Origin: Benincasa hispida
Lineage: Eukaryota; Streptophyta; Magnoliopsida; Cucurbitales; Cucurbitaceae
Reading direction: 5' to 3'
NCBI RefSeq assembly: GCF_009727055.1
Contig: NC_052354.1
Coordinates: 35,863,185-35,927,184 of the forward strand
Length of the DNA: 64,000 nucleotides
Shown here: positions 13,146 through 25,055 of the stretch, piece by piece
Layout: each line of letters starts with the position of its first letter
Position numbering within the stretch: position 1 is the stretch's first letter
Program-made: the position numbers and the translations under genes
The notes under the pieces: generated by a model
Database searches by the model: none
Told to the model about the DNA's origin: nothing
The model's input: the letters and a program-made list of their open reading frames with translations, nothing else

Positions 13146-13428
13146 TTGATTTTTGCTTTTGGTTTTTGAAAATAAGTCTATTTACTCCACATTTCTTACA
13201 ATGATTTTGCATATTTCTTAAGTACAATGATTGAATTCTTTGCTAAAGTCCAAAAACAAAATCAAGTTTTTAAAAGCTATTTTTCTAGTTTTCAAAATTT
13301 AACTTGGTTTTTTAAACCATTGGTAAAAAGCAGATAACAAAGGAAGAAATTTGCAGGTAAACATAGTGTTTATAGATTTAATTTTCAAAAGCAAAAACAA
13401 AAAATCAAATTGCTACCAAACGGGCCCT
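13146..13428 (-). repeat. TTTGGTAACCA-family MITE, copy 4 (inverted)
   Basis: The body is the reverse complement of copies 1-3 (for example AAGTACAATGATTGAATTC against GAATTCAATCATTGTACTT). It ends GCTACCAAACGGGCC. It makes a three-element cluster with copies 2 and 3. Confidence 0.7.
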
Positions 13429-15507
13429 TAAATTTTGTATGTAGTTATTTTGTGAATTTTATAAAAATGTCAAATAAGGTAAAGATCTACACTATATACA
13501 AGATTAAAGGTCTAAGGATTTAACTGGACATATAAAGTTAAAAGCTTAGGAACCTATTACACAATTTTTAAAGTTCAGGAATCTAATGGACGCAAAACTG
13601 AAAGTTCAAAAATCTATTAGATAAACAATATACAAGAAGTGAGAATGAACCATATGATCTCGAGGTCGAATATACAAACTTTATGTTAGTTGAACTACAT
13701 TCATTGTGTCGATGCTTGTGAAGTTGAAAACCAAAAATAAACACAATTCTTAAAATGATGTAACTAAACTTGTAATATACCAAACCTTAGTTTTTGTAGG
13801 GCAAATAATAAAAGAAAAATGATTCTAAAGAAGTCTCCCCAAACATATCTCAATTGCTTGCACTTTAGGTCACAAATTAATGAAGTATAAGGAAAGTTGT
13901 CTTTTAGTGTACAAGAAGCATTCCTAGCTAATTTGATTGCAATTTTTATTTTTAGTTTGTCTTTAGAGGGCAAAATAATTTACTATTTACTAGATATATA
14001 TTATATTTTTATTTATCAAAATTGTCTTGTAATTTCAAGAATTAATGTGTTTTAGGTTCTTGAATTTTTTTCTAATTTTCTTAGTCCTTTAAGCTAGGAA
14101 TTAGAAGCATTTTGGGAAGATATAAATTATAAAATAAAGAAATTGTTAACCAACAAACTTATTCTTTAAGAAAAAGGCTCATTTGGTAATGTTTTCTTGG
14201 TTTCATTTTTGAAATAAGCTTATTTATCAATAAACCATTAACAACATTTCCATAGTTAAAAAAGAAAAATAAAAAATAAAAAAACATGTTTTTAAAAAGA
14301 AAAGTAGACTAGTATTCCAAAAGTATTTTTTTAAAAAAAAAATATATAGCTAGAAAGTTATTAATAAACAATCTTTACCTCGACCATTTGAGATATAAGA
14401 ATAAAAATATCAAATATGTCCTTAAACTCTAAAAATACGTAATATGTAAGTTTTTGAACGTCCGATTCTATGTCTATAACTTATTGACATTATTAAAATT
14501 AGTCTAAGATGTGTCTCATGAGATAAAATTAAGTTAGGTTATGTTTGAAATAATTTTCATAAGTTATTTCAGAAGAAGTTGAAATATTTGACAACCGCTC
14601 AAAATAGCTTTTCAAATGTATTTCAATCAGTTTTTATAAAAAACGTTTAAATGAAAATAAGTTTTTTTTTTTAAATACTTCTTTCTCAAATCGATCCAAA
14701 CGAACCCTTATATGTCTATCATCATATATTTTTTAAATGTTGAATTTATGTTATGAACCAATTCAGCACAAAATTGAAAGTTCATAGATATATTTAACAT
14801 TTTTAGAGTTGTAAAAATGAAAGTTGAGGACTTATAAAAACACATTTTAAAGTCTACGGACGAATTTGAAACAAACGAGTAAATCTGTAATTTAACAAAA
14901 ATTAAAGTAAAATATTTATCAAATATGGTCAAAATAGTTATCAAACCAACTCTCATTCTTCTATTTATTTTGTTCTAGTACAATACGAGATAGAAAAATT
15001 TGAACTACAAACCTATTAATCGCTAATACAAGATAATTTATCAAGATTTGACTCAAAATTGTAAGAAGAAAAAGTGAAAAATGAGTCAACAAAGGATGAT
15101 TTTATTCTCCACCACCACCAAACAGATCCTTTGTGTTTCTTTCATCTGCCACCATAATTTCCAACATCTACTTTTATATCTCCACCAAACCCCTCAAGTT
15201 GAAAACCCTAATTACCTTTTTTATCACAATAATTGAGTTGCTTTATTTTCAGCAAACCCATCCACTTCAATTACAAGTCTACTCTAATTTCATGTTCCTA
15301 TTGAATAAGTCTTAAAACTTTATAAAATATCTAATAAGTCTAGTCCATAAATGTTTACAATTATATATCTAATATATAGGTGTTTAAATTTTAAAAATAT
15401 CACATAATTAAGATTCTTAAAATTTTAATTTTGTATCTAATAGATTCCTAACATTTAAGATTAATAAATCAATTATTTATTAAGTTGATTTTTTTTCTAT
15501 AATGGAA

Positions 15508-15539
<32 letters not shown>

Positions 15540-16254
15540 TGTCTAGTAGTGTTTTTAGTTTTTAAAAAAAATTTTAAAGAGTATAGACCTTTATTAGATA
15601 CAAAATTAAAAGTTTACGACTTTAATATATATATAATCAAAAGTTGAGAAACTACTCATGGTGATCTATTAAATACAAATTGAAAATTCAAAGATTTTTT
15701 TTTCTACGTACAAAACTTCCAAACATTGATAATTGTCCATAAATTTATGAACAACCCACCAAAAACTTATTACACGAATCTACCTTGCATTTAAGAACAA
15801 AAGACGCATTGCTTGATCTAGCCGTCAGTGAGTTAAAAATTTGCTTTGAGTGCTAGTGGATATATGATTTTTTAGCTACAATAATTTACTTGGAAACCAT
15901 AGGATGAAAGTCAACAAAATTAATAAATTTAAAGTCTATCTTGGCACTTATATACTGTTGGATCTTTTTAAGGTTATCGTCCTGCAAATAGATTGTATTT
16001 GATGAATCCATGACGTCAATATTTTAATAGTCAATGACAATCTCGACACCATTAGTCATGTCACTCGAGATAATAGACAAACACCGCAACAAGTTCTTAT
16101 ATTCAGTGATCTTAATTATGTCGAACTTATTAGACTCATTATTATACATAATTAATAAGATTATCTAATTATCTTAAAATAGAAATTCTAAATGCGATTT
16201 GTAAATTGCTGATATGTGGAAAAGTCGATACACCAGGCATTAAAGATCATGAAG
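13429..16254. other. Gene-free AT-rich intergenic DNA
   Basis: No supported gene. It includes a degenerate repeat near 14170-14300, a small MITE-like element at 14528-14710, a long T tract at 15514-15540, and inverted phrases flanking that tract which suggest another decayed foldback. Confidence 0.55.
14528..14710. repeat. Small MITE-like element with TAAGGGTTCGTTTGGA-type end
   Basis: The left end reads TTAGGTTATGTTTGAAATAA; the right end as reverse complement reads TAAGGGTTCGTTTGGATCG. A related end (CAAACATAACCCTTA) closes a similar segment near 62958-63136. Confidence 0.4.
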
Positions 16255-18672
16255 CTGATTGTTTTTGTACAATATGAGATGATTACTCTAGATTTTGGTA
16301 TCTATACCTAATGCAACATAAGTCTAGAGTCTTTGAAAAGTTCAAGGAGTACAAGACTGAAGTTAAAAACTTGTTAGGTAAAAAGATAAAAACACTACGA
16401 TATGATCATGGTGGAGGGTATATGGACTTAAGATTTCAAAACTATATGATAGAATATGGAATAACGTCTCAACTCTCAGCCCTTGGTACACCTCAGCAAA
16501 ATGGTGTATCGGAAAGGAGAAACAGAACCCTGTTGGACATGGTTCGGTCAATGATTAGCTATGCTCAACTTCATGACTCGTTTTGGGGATATGCAGTAGA
16601 GACTGCAGTTTATATTTTGAACAACGTTCCCTCAAAGAGTGTTTCTAAAACATCTTTTGAGTTATGGAGAGGTCGTAAAGGTAGTTTATGCCACTTCAAA
16701 ATTTGTGGATGTCCAACCCATGTGCTAATAGAAAACCCCAAAAAGTTGGAATCTCATTCAAAAGTATGTCTGTTTGTGGGCTACCCCAAGGAAACGAGAA
16801 GTGGGTACTTCTTTGATCCAAGTGAGAATAAAGTGTTTGTGTCGACAAACGTTACCATCTTGGAAGAAGACCACATGAGGGATCATAAGTCATGAAGTAA
16901 AATTGTTTTAAGTGTTTTCTAATGAATCTACCAAAACTTCAACAAGGGTTGTTGAAGGGGCTGATACATCAACAAGAGTTGTTGATATGAGTTCATCTAA
17001 TCATATACATCCATCTCAAGAGTTGAGATTGTCTCGATGTAATGGGAGGATCATGAACCCACATGTACATTACATGGGTTTAACAGAAGCCCAAGACATT
17101 ATAGCTGATGGTGAAGTTGATGATCCATTATCTTATAAACAAGTAGTGGAAGATGTTGACAGGATGAATGGATTAAAACCATGAATCAAGAAATGGAGTC
17201 TATGTACCTCAATTCTATCTGTAAGCTTGTAGATCAACCTGATGGGGTAAAACCTATAGGTTGTAAATTGATCTACAAGAGAAAAAGAGGTGTAAATAGA
17301 AAGCTACAAACCTTTAAAGCTGGACTTGTGGAAAAGGGTTATACCTAGGTTGAGGAAGTGGACTATGAAGAAACTTTCTTACCTGTTGTTATGTTAAAGC
17401 CTATCAGAATTCTCTTGTCCATAACCATATTTTATGACTGTGAAATATGACAAATATACATTAAGACTGCCTTTTTGAATGGTAACCTTGAAGAGACCAT
17501 TTACATGAATCAACCAGAAGGATTCATTGAACAAGATCAAGAGCAAAAGGTTTGCAACTGAAACAAGCATCTCGATCTTGGAATATAAGATTTAATGCTG
17601 CAATCAAATCTTATAGCTTTGATCAGAATGTTGATGAGCCTTGTGTTTATAAGAAAATTATCAACACCTCAGTAGCTTTCTTCATGCTGTATGTGATGAT
17701 ATCTCACTCATTGAGAATGATGTAGGTTTTCTGACTAATGTAAAGAAATGGTTGGCCATCCAATTCTAAATGAAAGATTTGGGAAAGGCGTGGTTTGTTC
17801 TAGGGATCTAGATCACCAAGGATCGTAAGAACAAAAGGTTGGCCTTGTCTCAAGCATTGTATATTGACAAAATGCTTGTCAAATATTTGATGCACAATTC
17901 CAAGAAGAATTTATTACATTTAAGGCATGAAATTGTATTGTCTAAGGAACAGTGTCCTAAAACTTCTCAAGATGTTGAGGAAATGAGACAAATTTCCTAT
18001 GCATTGGTTGTTGATAGCCTTATGTATGCAATGTTATGTACTAGACCTGACATTCACTATGCAGTAGGGATTTTCAGTCGATATCAATCCAATCTAGGAT
18101 TAAATTATTGGACAGTGGTCAAAACAATCCTCAAATACCTTTGGATAATGAGGAACTATATGCTTGTGTATGGAGATAAGGATTTGATCCTTACAGGATA
18201 CATGGATTCTGACTTTCAGACTGATTGAGATTCTCAGAAATCCACATCAGAGTTAGTGTTTACTCTGAAGGGAGGAGCTATAGTTTGACAAAGCATCAAG
18301 CAAGGATGCATTGCAGACTGCACTATGGAAGTCAAATACGTAGTTCCTTGTGAAGATGCTAAAGAGGTCGTTTGACTTAAGAAGTTCCTTAATGATTTGG
18401 AAGTTGTTCCAAATATGTCTTTACCCATCATACTTTATTGTGATAATAGTGGTGTTGTGGCAAATTCAAAAGAACTTAGAAGTCATCATAGAGGCAAACA
18501 CATTGAGCGAAAATATCACTTGATTTAGGAGATTGTGCATTGAGGTGACATGACTGTCATGAAAATTACTTTGGAGCACAACGTTGCTGATCCATTTACA
18601 AAGATACTCATGGCTAAAGTGTTCAAGGGTCATCTTGAAAGTCTGGGTCTACAGGATATGCGACATATTGTC
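16255..18672 (+). pseudogene. Ty1/copia pol pseudogene, copy A (integrase, reverse transcriptase, RNase H)
   Basis: The 5' half (gag, protease, integrase zinc finger) is missing. Integrase core starts near DDYSRFWYLY (about 16276), with TPQQNGVSERRNRTLL and an intact open stretch to 16895. The usual RSDRGGE region reads RYDHGGGY. Reverse transcriptase follows from about 17184 (TAFLNGNLEETI, MNQPEGF) and has several breaks: an in-frame stop near 17347, a short deletion near 17553 removing the KLSRSIYGL region, and loss of one G at the YVDD active site near 17694. RNase H is visible from about 17990 (MYAMLCTRPDI, LILTGYMDSDF, YCDNSG) to VADPFTK-like sequence near 18600. It ends at a polypurine tract just before LTR A. 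It cannot encode a working polyprotein. It is closely similar to copy C. Confidence 0.9.
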
Positions 18673-18767
18673 TAGGGCAAGTGAGAAATGTTACTAGGGT
18701 ATAGTGTATGCCCTAGTTTATTATATTTTATACTTTATTTATATTGTACATTATGCTCCCTAAGCTT

Positions 18768-18784
18768 TAGGACAAGTGGGAGAT
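18768..18784 (+). promoter_or_regulatory. Polypurine tract of copia copy A
   Basis: AGGACAAGTGGGAGAT lies directly before the LTR start TGTTGGGATTGG, where plus-strand DNA synthesis would be primed. Confidence 0.7.
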
Positions 18785-19277
18785 TGTTGGGATTGGTGTC
18801 CTAAATCTCTTACATTATCGTAATTTGTAAACATTGTATAAACAAATTATTATTAATAAAATAATTGTTGTTTTATGAGCAAACACTCAATCCAATAAAC
18901 TAAGATCCTAGGTTATTTTATGTAATTTAAACAAGTATGTAGAGACATACGGATGGTTCTTGTTTAAATAATAACCTAAACAGTTTGTGGTAGATGGATA
19001 AGGCTGGGTACCTTATCCTAGTGATACTATGAATATGACTCACTTTGTAGATGTTACAACAGTTGTAAAGTGTTACAAATGATCTGATCCTGATCATTCA
19101 TGTGCAGACATGTGATCAGAAGTATCCTATACAAAGAGTTTGTATAAGACCGAACCACAAAATGCTTAGTCTCATTATATAACGCCGTTAATAATAGAGA
19201 CTTACATTTCATCAGGATGACCATAGGTGACATGATTTGAATCCTGAGTGAGTTGTGAACTCCTGTTCATGAAGACT
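18785..19277 (+). mobile_element. Left part of the 3' LTR of copia copy A
   Basis: It starts TGTTGGGATTGGTGTCC right after the polypurine tract and runs about 490 bp. It then breaks into an RNase H fragment of copy B near 19270-19278. The rest of an LTR of this subtype resumes at 22813. The start motif matches solo LTRs E and F (which are reversed) more closely than copies C and D, which start TGTTGGGGTTGATGCCC. Confidence 0.8.
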
Positions 19278-20115
19278 GTAGTGTGGCGGAGTACTAAGTA
19301 GGGGTGCGTCACCGACTCATGAGGGAGGCTGAGTACGTAGCGATTGTGAAGCTGGCTAAAGAGGCCGTTAGGTCGGGAAGTTCTTAACAGATGCTGGAAA
19401 GTTGTCCAGATATGTCTAGGCCCATCACCCTATATTGTGACAATAGTGGTTGCTGTGGGCGAACTCCAAGGAGCCCAAAAGTCACAAGCGCGGCAAACAC
19501 ATAAGCGGAAGTATCATCTGATTCGCGAGGTAGTGCATCGAGGAGATGTGATCGTCACGAAGATTGCCTGTGGAGCATAACGTTGACATTCCATTTACGA
19601 AGTCTCTTACGGCTACAGTGTTTGAGGTCACCTTCAGAAGCATGGGTTTACGGGACCGCACTACGGCTGGACTAGGGCAAGTGGGAGAATTTTATATATT
19701 CTGGTTTTTTATGCCCTAATTTATGTTTGTACTTGTACACCCATTTTCGCTTTAGGAAAAGTGAGAGATTGTTGAGGTTTGATGCCCTAAAGTCTCCGTT
19801 CTTGTAATTTGTAAACAGTTTTGTATGAACGCTTGTGATATATAATATATGATATTTATTTCATTTCTTGACTTTGCACATTTAGATGTTTTTAACTTTT
19901 ACCACAAACCAATCGACTTAAAATCCCTGGTTATGTCTTTATGTAACTTAAGCATGTATGTGGTGAGCATATAATGGGATAATATCTTAATGACAACCAA
20001 AAAGGTTTGTAGTATATGGATATAGAGGTAAACCTTATCTTGATAACACTACAGACACGACCCACTTTGTGGAATAGTTACAAGTGTTTGTAACTTGTCA
20101 ATAGATGGTATGATC
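19278..20115 (+). mobile_element. Copia copy B, first duplicate: RNase H tail plus LTR start
   Basis: The first 490 bp encode a frameshifted RNase H tail (YCDNSG, HLIRE, LTATVFE-type phrases), ending in a polypurine tract; the LTR begins at 19770 with TGTTGAGGTTTGATGCCC and is cut by the N gap. Nearly the whole stretch is repeated at 20146-20995, with almost only single-base insertions and deletions between the two. Confidence 0.75.
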
Positions 20116-20140
20116 NNNNNNNNNNNNNNNNNNNNNNNNN
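20116..20140. other. Assembly gap, 25 N
   Basis: A run of 25 N sits between two nearly identical copies of the copia copy B fragment. Confidence 0.99.
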
Positions 20141-20145
20141 TTCTT

Positions 20146-20643
20146 ATGAAGACTGTAGTGTGCGGAAGTACTAAGTAGGGTGCGTCACCGACTCCATGAG
20201 GGAGGGCTGAGACGTAGCGATTGTGAAGCTGGCTAAAGAGGCCGTTAGGCTCGGGAAGCTTCTTAACAGAGCTGGAAGTTGTTCCAGATATGTCAGGCCC
20301 ATCACCCTATATTGTGACAATAGTGGTGCTGTGGCGAACTCCAAGGAGCCCAAAAGTAACAAGCGCGGCAAACACAATAGGCGGAAGTATCATCTGATTC
20401 GCGATGGTAGTGCATCGAGGAGATGTGATCGTCACGAAGATTGCCTTGGGAGCATAACGTTGACGATTCCATTTACGAAGTCTCTTACGGCTACAGTGTT
20501 TGAGGGTCACTTCAGAAGCATGGGTTTACGGGACCGCCTACGGCTGGACTAGGGCAAGTGGGAGAATTTATATTCTGGTTTTTATGCCCTAATTTATGTT
20601 TTGTACTTGTACACCCATTTTCGCTTTAGGAAAAGTGAGAGAT
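20146..20643 (+). pseudogene. Copia copy B, second duplicate: RNase H tail
   Basis: One open stretch (20223-20552) reads KLAKEAVRLGKLL, then YCDNSGAVANSKEPKS, which is the RNase H domain around the catalytic Asp of YCDNSG. A frameshift follows, and the end reads LTATVFEGHFRSMGL before the polypurine region GGAAAAGTGAGAGAT. It has no upstream pol domains. Confidence 0.8.
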
Positions 20644-22812
20644 TTGTGAGGTTTGATGCCCTAAAGTTCCGTGTCTTGTAATTTGTAAACATTTTGTATG
20701 AAACGCTTGTGATATATAATATATTGATATTTATTTCACTTTCTTGACTTTGCCACATTTAGATGTTTTATTTACTTTACCACAAACCAATCGACTTAAA
20801 ATCCCTGGTTTGTCTTTATGTAACTTAAGCATGTATGTGGTGCATATAAGTGGATAATATCTTAAATGACAACCAAAAATGGTTTGTAGTATATGGATAT
20901 AGGAGGTAACACCTTATCTTGATAACATACAGACACGACCCACTTTGGGAATAGTTACAAGTGTTTGTAACTTGTCATAGATGGTATGATCCTGAGCAAT
21001 CGTGTAGGGGACATGCGAGCGAGGGCATCCTATACAAAGAGTTTGTATAAGACCTGACCACGAAGTTTTAACGTCTCGCTCATATAACTCCATTCATGAC
21101 AGAGACTTCACTTCACTAGGAGAACACATAGGTAACATGACCTCAATCCTAAGTGCGAGTTTGGGAATTCCTACCATTGAGGGCGTTCTTGATTTGCATG
21201 GGTAGGAGTGGCCATAGCGCCCGACTCAAACTTACCACTTTGGTGATTCTTCTGATTTGGGAGCTAGGAACTCAGCTTCAACAAGATGAAGTTCACTCCT
21301 TCCCCAAAGTAGGGTAAGTAGATAGATTGCTCCCTTAAGGGCTGATTCTGAGGCTTGAACGATGTGCGCAACACCACCTTCCTCATGGCCCGAGAGGTGT
21401 TTCACACATAGTATGTACCTACAGGGTCATCGTAGAGGGATCAGTGGTATTTAGAATGGATCAGTGGTATTGTTCATTAGAGGGATCAGTGGTACTTAAG
21501 GTGTAAGATGTACCTACAGGGGCAAAACGATAAATTGGCCCAACTGTACTTATGAGCATCTGTGAAGGGTCATCGTACTGATGATGGTTAGGTTATATCC
21601 AATGGACATAAAAATATATCTATGGTAAGAAGAGTTCAACTATCGGTCTTTAGTAGAATGCCTGACAGTTAATGGATGGTGGATATCGTGTCTAAAGAGT
21701 TTAGTCACTTATTCACGTACCGTTGGAGCTTCGAGCCATAGGTTCATAAGGTCTCCTTGGTAGCTTGGATACAAGTTGAGAATAAGTTTTTGGGTCAGTT
21801 TGAAATGCTCAAATTGACAAGAGGGAGTTCAACTATATATGATATAATTGAACTAGTTAGTTATATATGATATAATTAACTTTATGTATGAGATACATTA
21901 ATGGAGGAATCTGGATATAAATATGATTTATATCTAGTAGAGGAAAAATACTATGGTTAATATATGATATTTAACCATAGGTTATGAATATAATGTGATT
22001 ATATTCATTATTTATTAATTGGACAGTTATGGGATAATTGGCCGACGTCTCTTCTGTTTTCATAACGGATGAGTAAGATGAAGAATCGCTTTGAGACGCT
22101 TAAATAGCTCACGATGTGTTAAGCATTGGATGCGCGACATAGTGTTAAAGTGTATCATCGCTTAGTAAAATCAGTGCCTATACGATAATGCTAAACGATC
22201 GCTTAACGCTTACACTCGTGCGCGCTATTAACTAAATGATTGCTTACCTTTTACTACACGATCGTTTAGCACCCAAGCTTTACTAAACGATTGTATAGAC
22301 GATCGCTTAGCTTTCCTACATGATCGTTTAGACGATTGCTTACTTTTCCCGCACGATCGTATACTTCACCTAAATAATCAAGCATTTTGTCTATACGATA
22401 GATGATTTGTTCTCTTACTTGCTTGATCGTTGTATACGATCTTCCTTCCTTCTCCCCTCTACCAAATCCGAACAAAGGCCACCTTTGGATTCTCACTCCG
22501 AGAATACTGAGGGCTCTAAGTGGTGGTGTCGTCCCAATTTTCTTCTGTTCGTGTGGAGAATGTTCGAGGTAGATGATTGGGATTTGCTAAACGATAGCTT
22601 GCTGTTCCAGCGAAAGCGAGATTTGCTGTGAAGAAAAAGTCTTCAACTGGTATGATCTCTCGGTCTCTTGTTTATTGTTCCTTTGAGCATGCCAATAATT
22701 TAGCATTATGAATGCATATCTGTATGTTTGAATGTATATGTGAAAATTCCATCACAATGAATTGGAAAGATCCACTTCCGCTAGTAGGTACTCTTGAATA
22801 AGAGTTCCTTTA
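20644..22812 (+). mobile_element. LTR of copia copy B (about 2.17 kb)
   Basis: It starts close to TTGTGAGGTTTGATGCCC (a slipped form of TGTTGAGG) and ends AGAGTTCCTTTA, homologous to the GAGATCCTTCA end of the copy D LTR. Inside are the family landmarks: TATATGATATAATT dyads near 21840-21895, a CGATCG-rich palindrome array at about 22134-22440, a conserved block near 22480-22520 (TCTCACTCCGAGAATACTGA), and the terminal CACTTCCGCTAG region. No coding capacity is expected. Confidence 0.8.
22134..22440. repeat. Array of CGATCG-core palindromic motifs in LTR B
   Basis: Repeated degenerate units such as CTAAACGATCGCTTA, CTACACGATCGTTTAG and TAGACGATCGCTTAG; four contain an exact CGATCG and others differ by one base (CGATTG, TGATCG). 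Spacing is irregular, about 15-40 bp. Confidence 0.75.
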
Positions 22813-24468
22813 ATGTGGAGATATGTGATCAGAAGTATTCTATACAAAGAGTTTGTATAAGATCGGACCACGAAATGCTTAGTCACATTATATAGCACCG
22901 TTCATAATAGAGACTTTCATTTCACCAGGATGACCATAGATAACATGACCTGAATCCTGATTGAGTTGTGAACTCCTACCTATGGAAGTGGTCATTTGAT
23001 TTGTATGGGTGAGAATGGCCAGACCGCCAACTCAACAAGCCTACCATTTTGGGGATTCGTCTGATTAGGGAGCTAGGAACACAACTACACAAGAAGGAAT
23101 TCACTCATTCCCTAATGTCGGGGGAAGTAGATAAATTGCTCCCTTAAGGGCTGATTCCGGGGCTTGAACAATATGGCGCCACCCCATTTCCTGGCCTAAG
23201 AGGGGTTTAGTCATAATTGAATTATGATTTATTGTTCATTAGAGGGATCAATGGTACTTAAGGAGTTAGATGTAACTACAGGGGCAAAATGATTATTCTG
23301 GTCCAGCTGTACTTACGAGCAATTTATGAAGGGTCATCGCATTGTTGATTGATTATATCCAATGGACACAGAAATATATTTGTAGTGCGAAGAGTGCAAC
23401 TGTCGGTTTTTAGTGGAGTGACTGATAGTTCATGGAAGTTAAGTAATTTAATTAAAGTGTCTAATTAATTATCCAAGCACCATTGGAGCTTCAATCTACG
23501 GGTCTATAAGGTCTCCTCTGTAGCTCAACAGGAATTTAATTGAGAATTATTTTGGATTAATTTGAAGTGTTCAAATTAATTAAGAGAATTAATTATATAT
23601 GATATAATTAATTAAATTAATTATATATGTGATATAATTAAGATAATTTATTTGATACATTATGATATAAGGTATTTTGAGAGGAATTTGAATATGATTC
23701 AAATACTAATTATGTGAATGAGATTCATATAATTAAATTTAATATAAATATGATTTATGTTAAATATCATAAATAGTTTAGAGGAATTAAATATTTGGAT
23801 ATGATTCAAATATTAATTATATAGATAAGATTCGTATAATTGAATTTAATANNNNNNNNNNNNNNNNNNNNNNNNNNNNNNNNNNNNNNNNNNNNNNNNN
23901 NNNNNNNNNNNNNNNNNNNNNNNNNNNNNNNNNNNNNNNNNNNNNNNNNNNNNNNNNNNNNNNNNNNNNNNNNNNNNNNNNATATTAACTAAATTATTTT
24001 TAATTTAATTGGGGGGGTATAACTCCCTCCCCCTAATTCTCTTAGATATTTGACATGTAATGTATGGTTGGGAAAAGAGGTAAGTCGTCTTCTTCTTTTA
24101 TTGGTGGATCTGAAATTTTCTCTTAGTAACTCTATCTGCAAAAATTTTCACAGAGAAGAAAATCTTCTTTTTTCCCTCTCATCCTCTTCTTCCCTCTTCC
24201 AAGTATTGGGCAGAGCCCATCAGTCCTGCCTATTTTCAACCCTAGAGAATACTAGAGGGTTCTTAAGTGGTGGTGCATAATTTTGAATTTCATATTGGAG
24301 ATCGGTTCATGATCTTGATCGAGGGAATCGTGAGTGTTCTTCAAAAGGGACGTATGTTCCTTCCCCAATCTTCTTTTTGTTTTGTTCTGTAATTCTAAAG
24401 TTCTGTAAAAATAAAAATCTGGGATCGATCCCCGCTTCCGCACCTAAGCCATCAATGGTTTCCCTTCA
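22813..24468 (+). mobile_element. Right part of an LTR of the copy A subtype
   Basis: It resumes with ATGTGGAGATATGTGATCAG, which corresponds to 19100-19120 in the left part, so about 165 bp are present twice. It runs through the family landmarks to the terminal CCCTTCA at 24468, followed by a sliver of another retroelement. A 130-bp N gap lies inside. Together with 18785-19277 it gives about one 2.1-kb LTR. Confidence 0.75.
23852..23981. other. Assembly gap, 130 N
   Basis: A run of N inside the right part of LTR A, flanked by AT-rich repeats (TTCATATAATT / TTAAATTT) that are hard to assemble. Confidence 0.99.
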
Positions 24469-24525
24469 CTATCGACCTAGAGAGAAACGACATTGAATGT
24501 TTAATTAGACGTTGGAAGTTGAACA
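24469..24525 (+). repeat. 56-bp sliver of the non-copia retroelement between copia copies A and C
   Basis: CTATCGACCTAGAGAGAAAC and what follows to GAAGTTGAAC match the reverse complement of 41196-41251 at 52 of 56 positions. LTR A ends exactly at its left edge (CCCTTCA) and LTR C begins at its right edge (TGTTGGGG), so both copia copies inserted in this older element. Confidence 0.75.
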
Positions 24526-25055
24526 TGTTGGGGTTGATGCCCTAAAGTCTCGTGTCCTGTAGTTTGTAAACAGTATGTACGAACACTTGTGATTGTTAAT
24601 ATATGATATTTACTTCACATATTGTATTTTGCTCGGTTAATTGTTTTATTTGCTTTACCACAAACCAATAAACATAAAATCCCTGGTTATCTGTATGTGA
24701 CTCAAGCATGTATGTGGTGACATACAAGTGAATCATGTCTTGAGTGATAACCAAAATAGTCTGTAGTATATGGATATAAGAGGTAAACCTTATCCTGGTA
24801 ACGCTACGGATGCGGCCCGCTTTGTGGAATGTTCACAAGTGTTATGACTTGTCATAGATGGTCTGATTCTGATCATTCATGTTGGCGACATGCGAGCGGG
24901 GGCGTCCTATACAAAAAGTTTGTATAAGACCTGACCATGAAGTATTAACGTCTCATTATATAACACCGTTCATGACAGATACTTCACTTCACTAGGATGA
25001 CCATAGGTAACATGACCTCAATCTTGAGTGAGTTGGGAACTCCTGCCATTAGAGA
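24526..25055 (+). mobile_element. Truncated LTR of copia copy C
   Basis: It starts TGTTGGGGTTGATGCCC and matches the first 530 bp of the copy D LTR (26684 onward). It then passes abruptly near 25051-25060 into integrase sequence, so the remaining LTR, PBS, gag and most of integrase are missing. Confidence 0.8.

Noticed and set aside
22134..22440. CRISPR-like array
   Set aside because: Repeats are short palindromes with irregular spacing and degenerate units inside plant LTRs; no constant repeat length, no spacers of uniform size, and the genome is eukaryotic.
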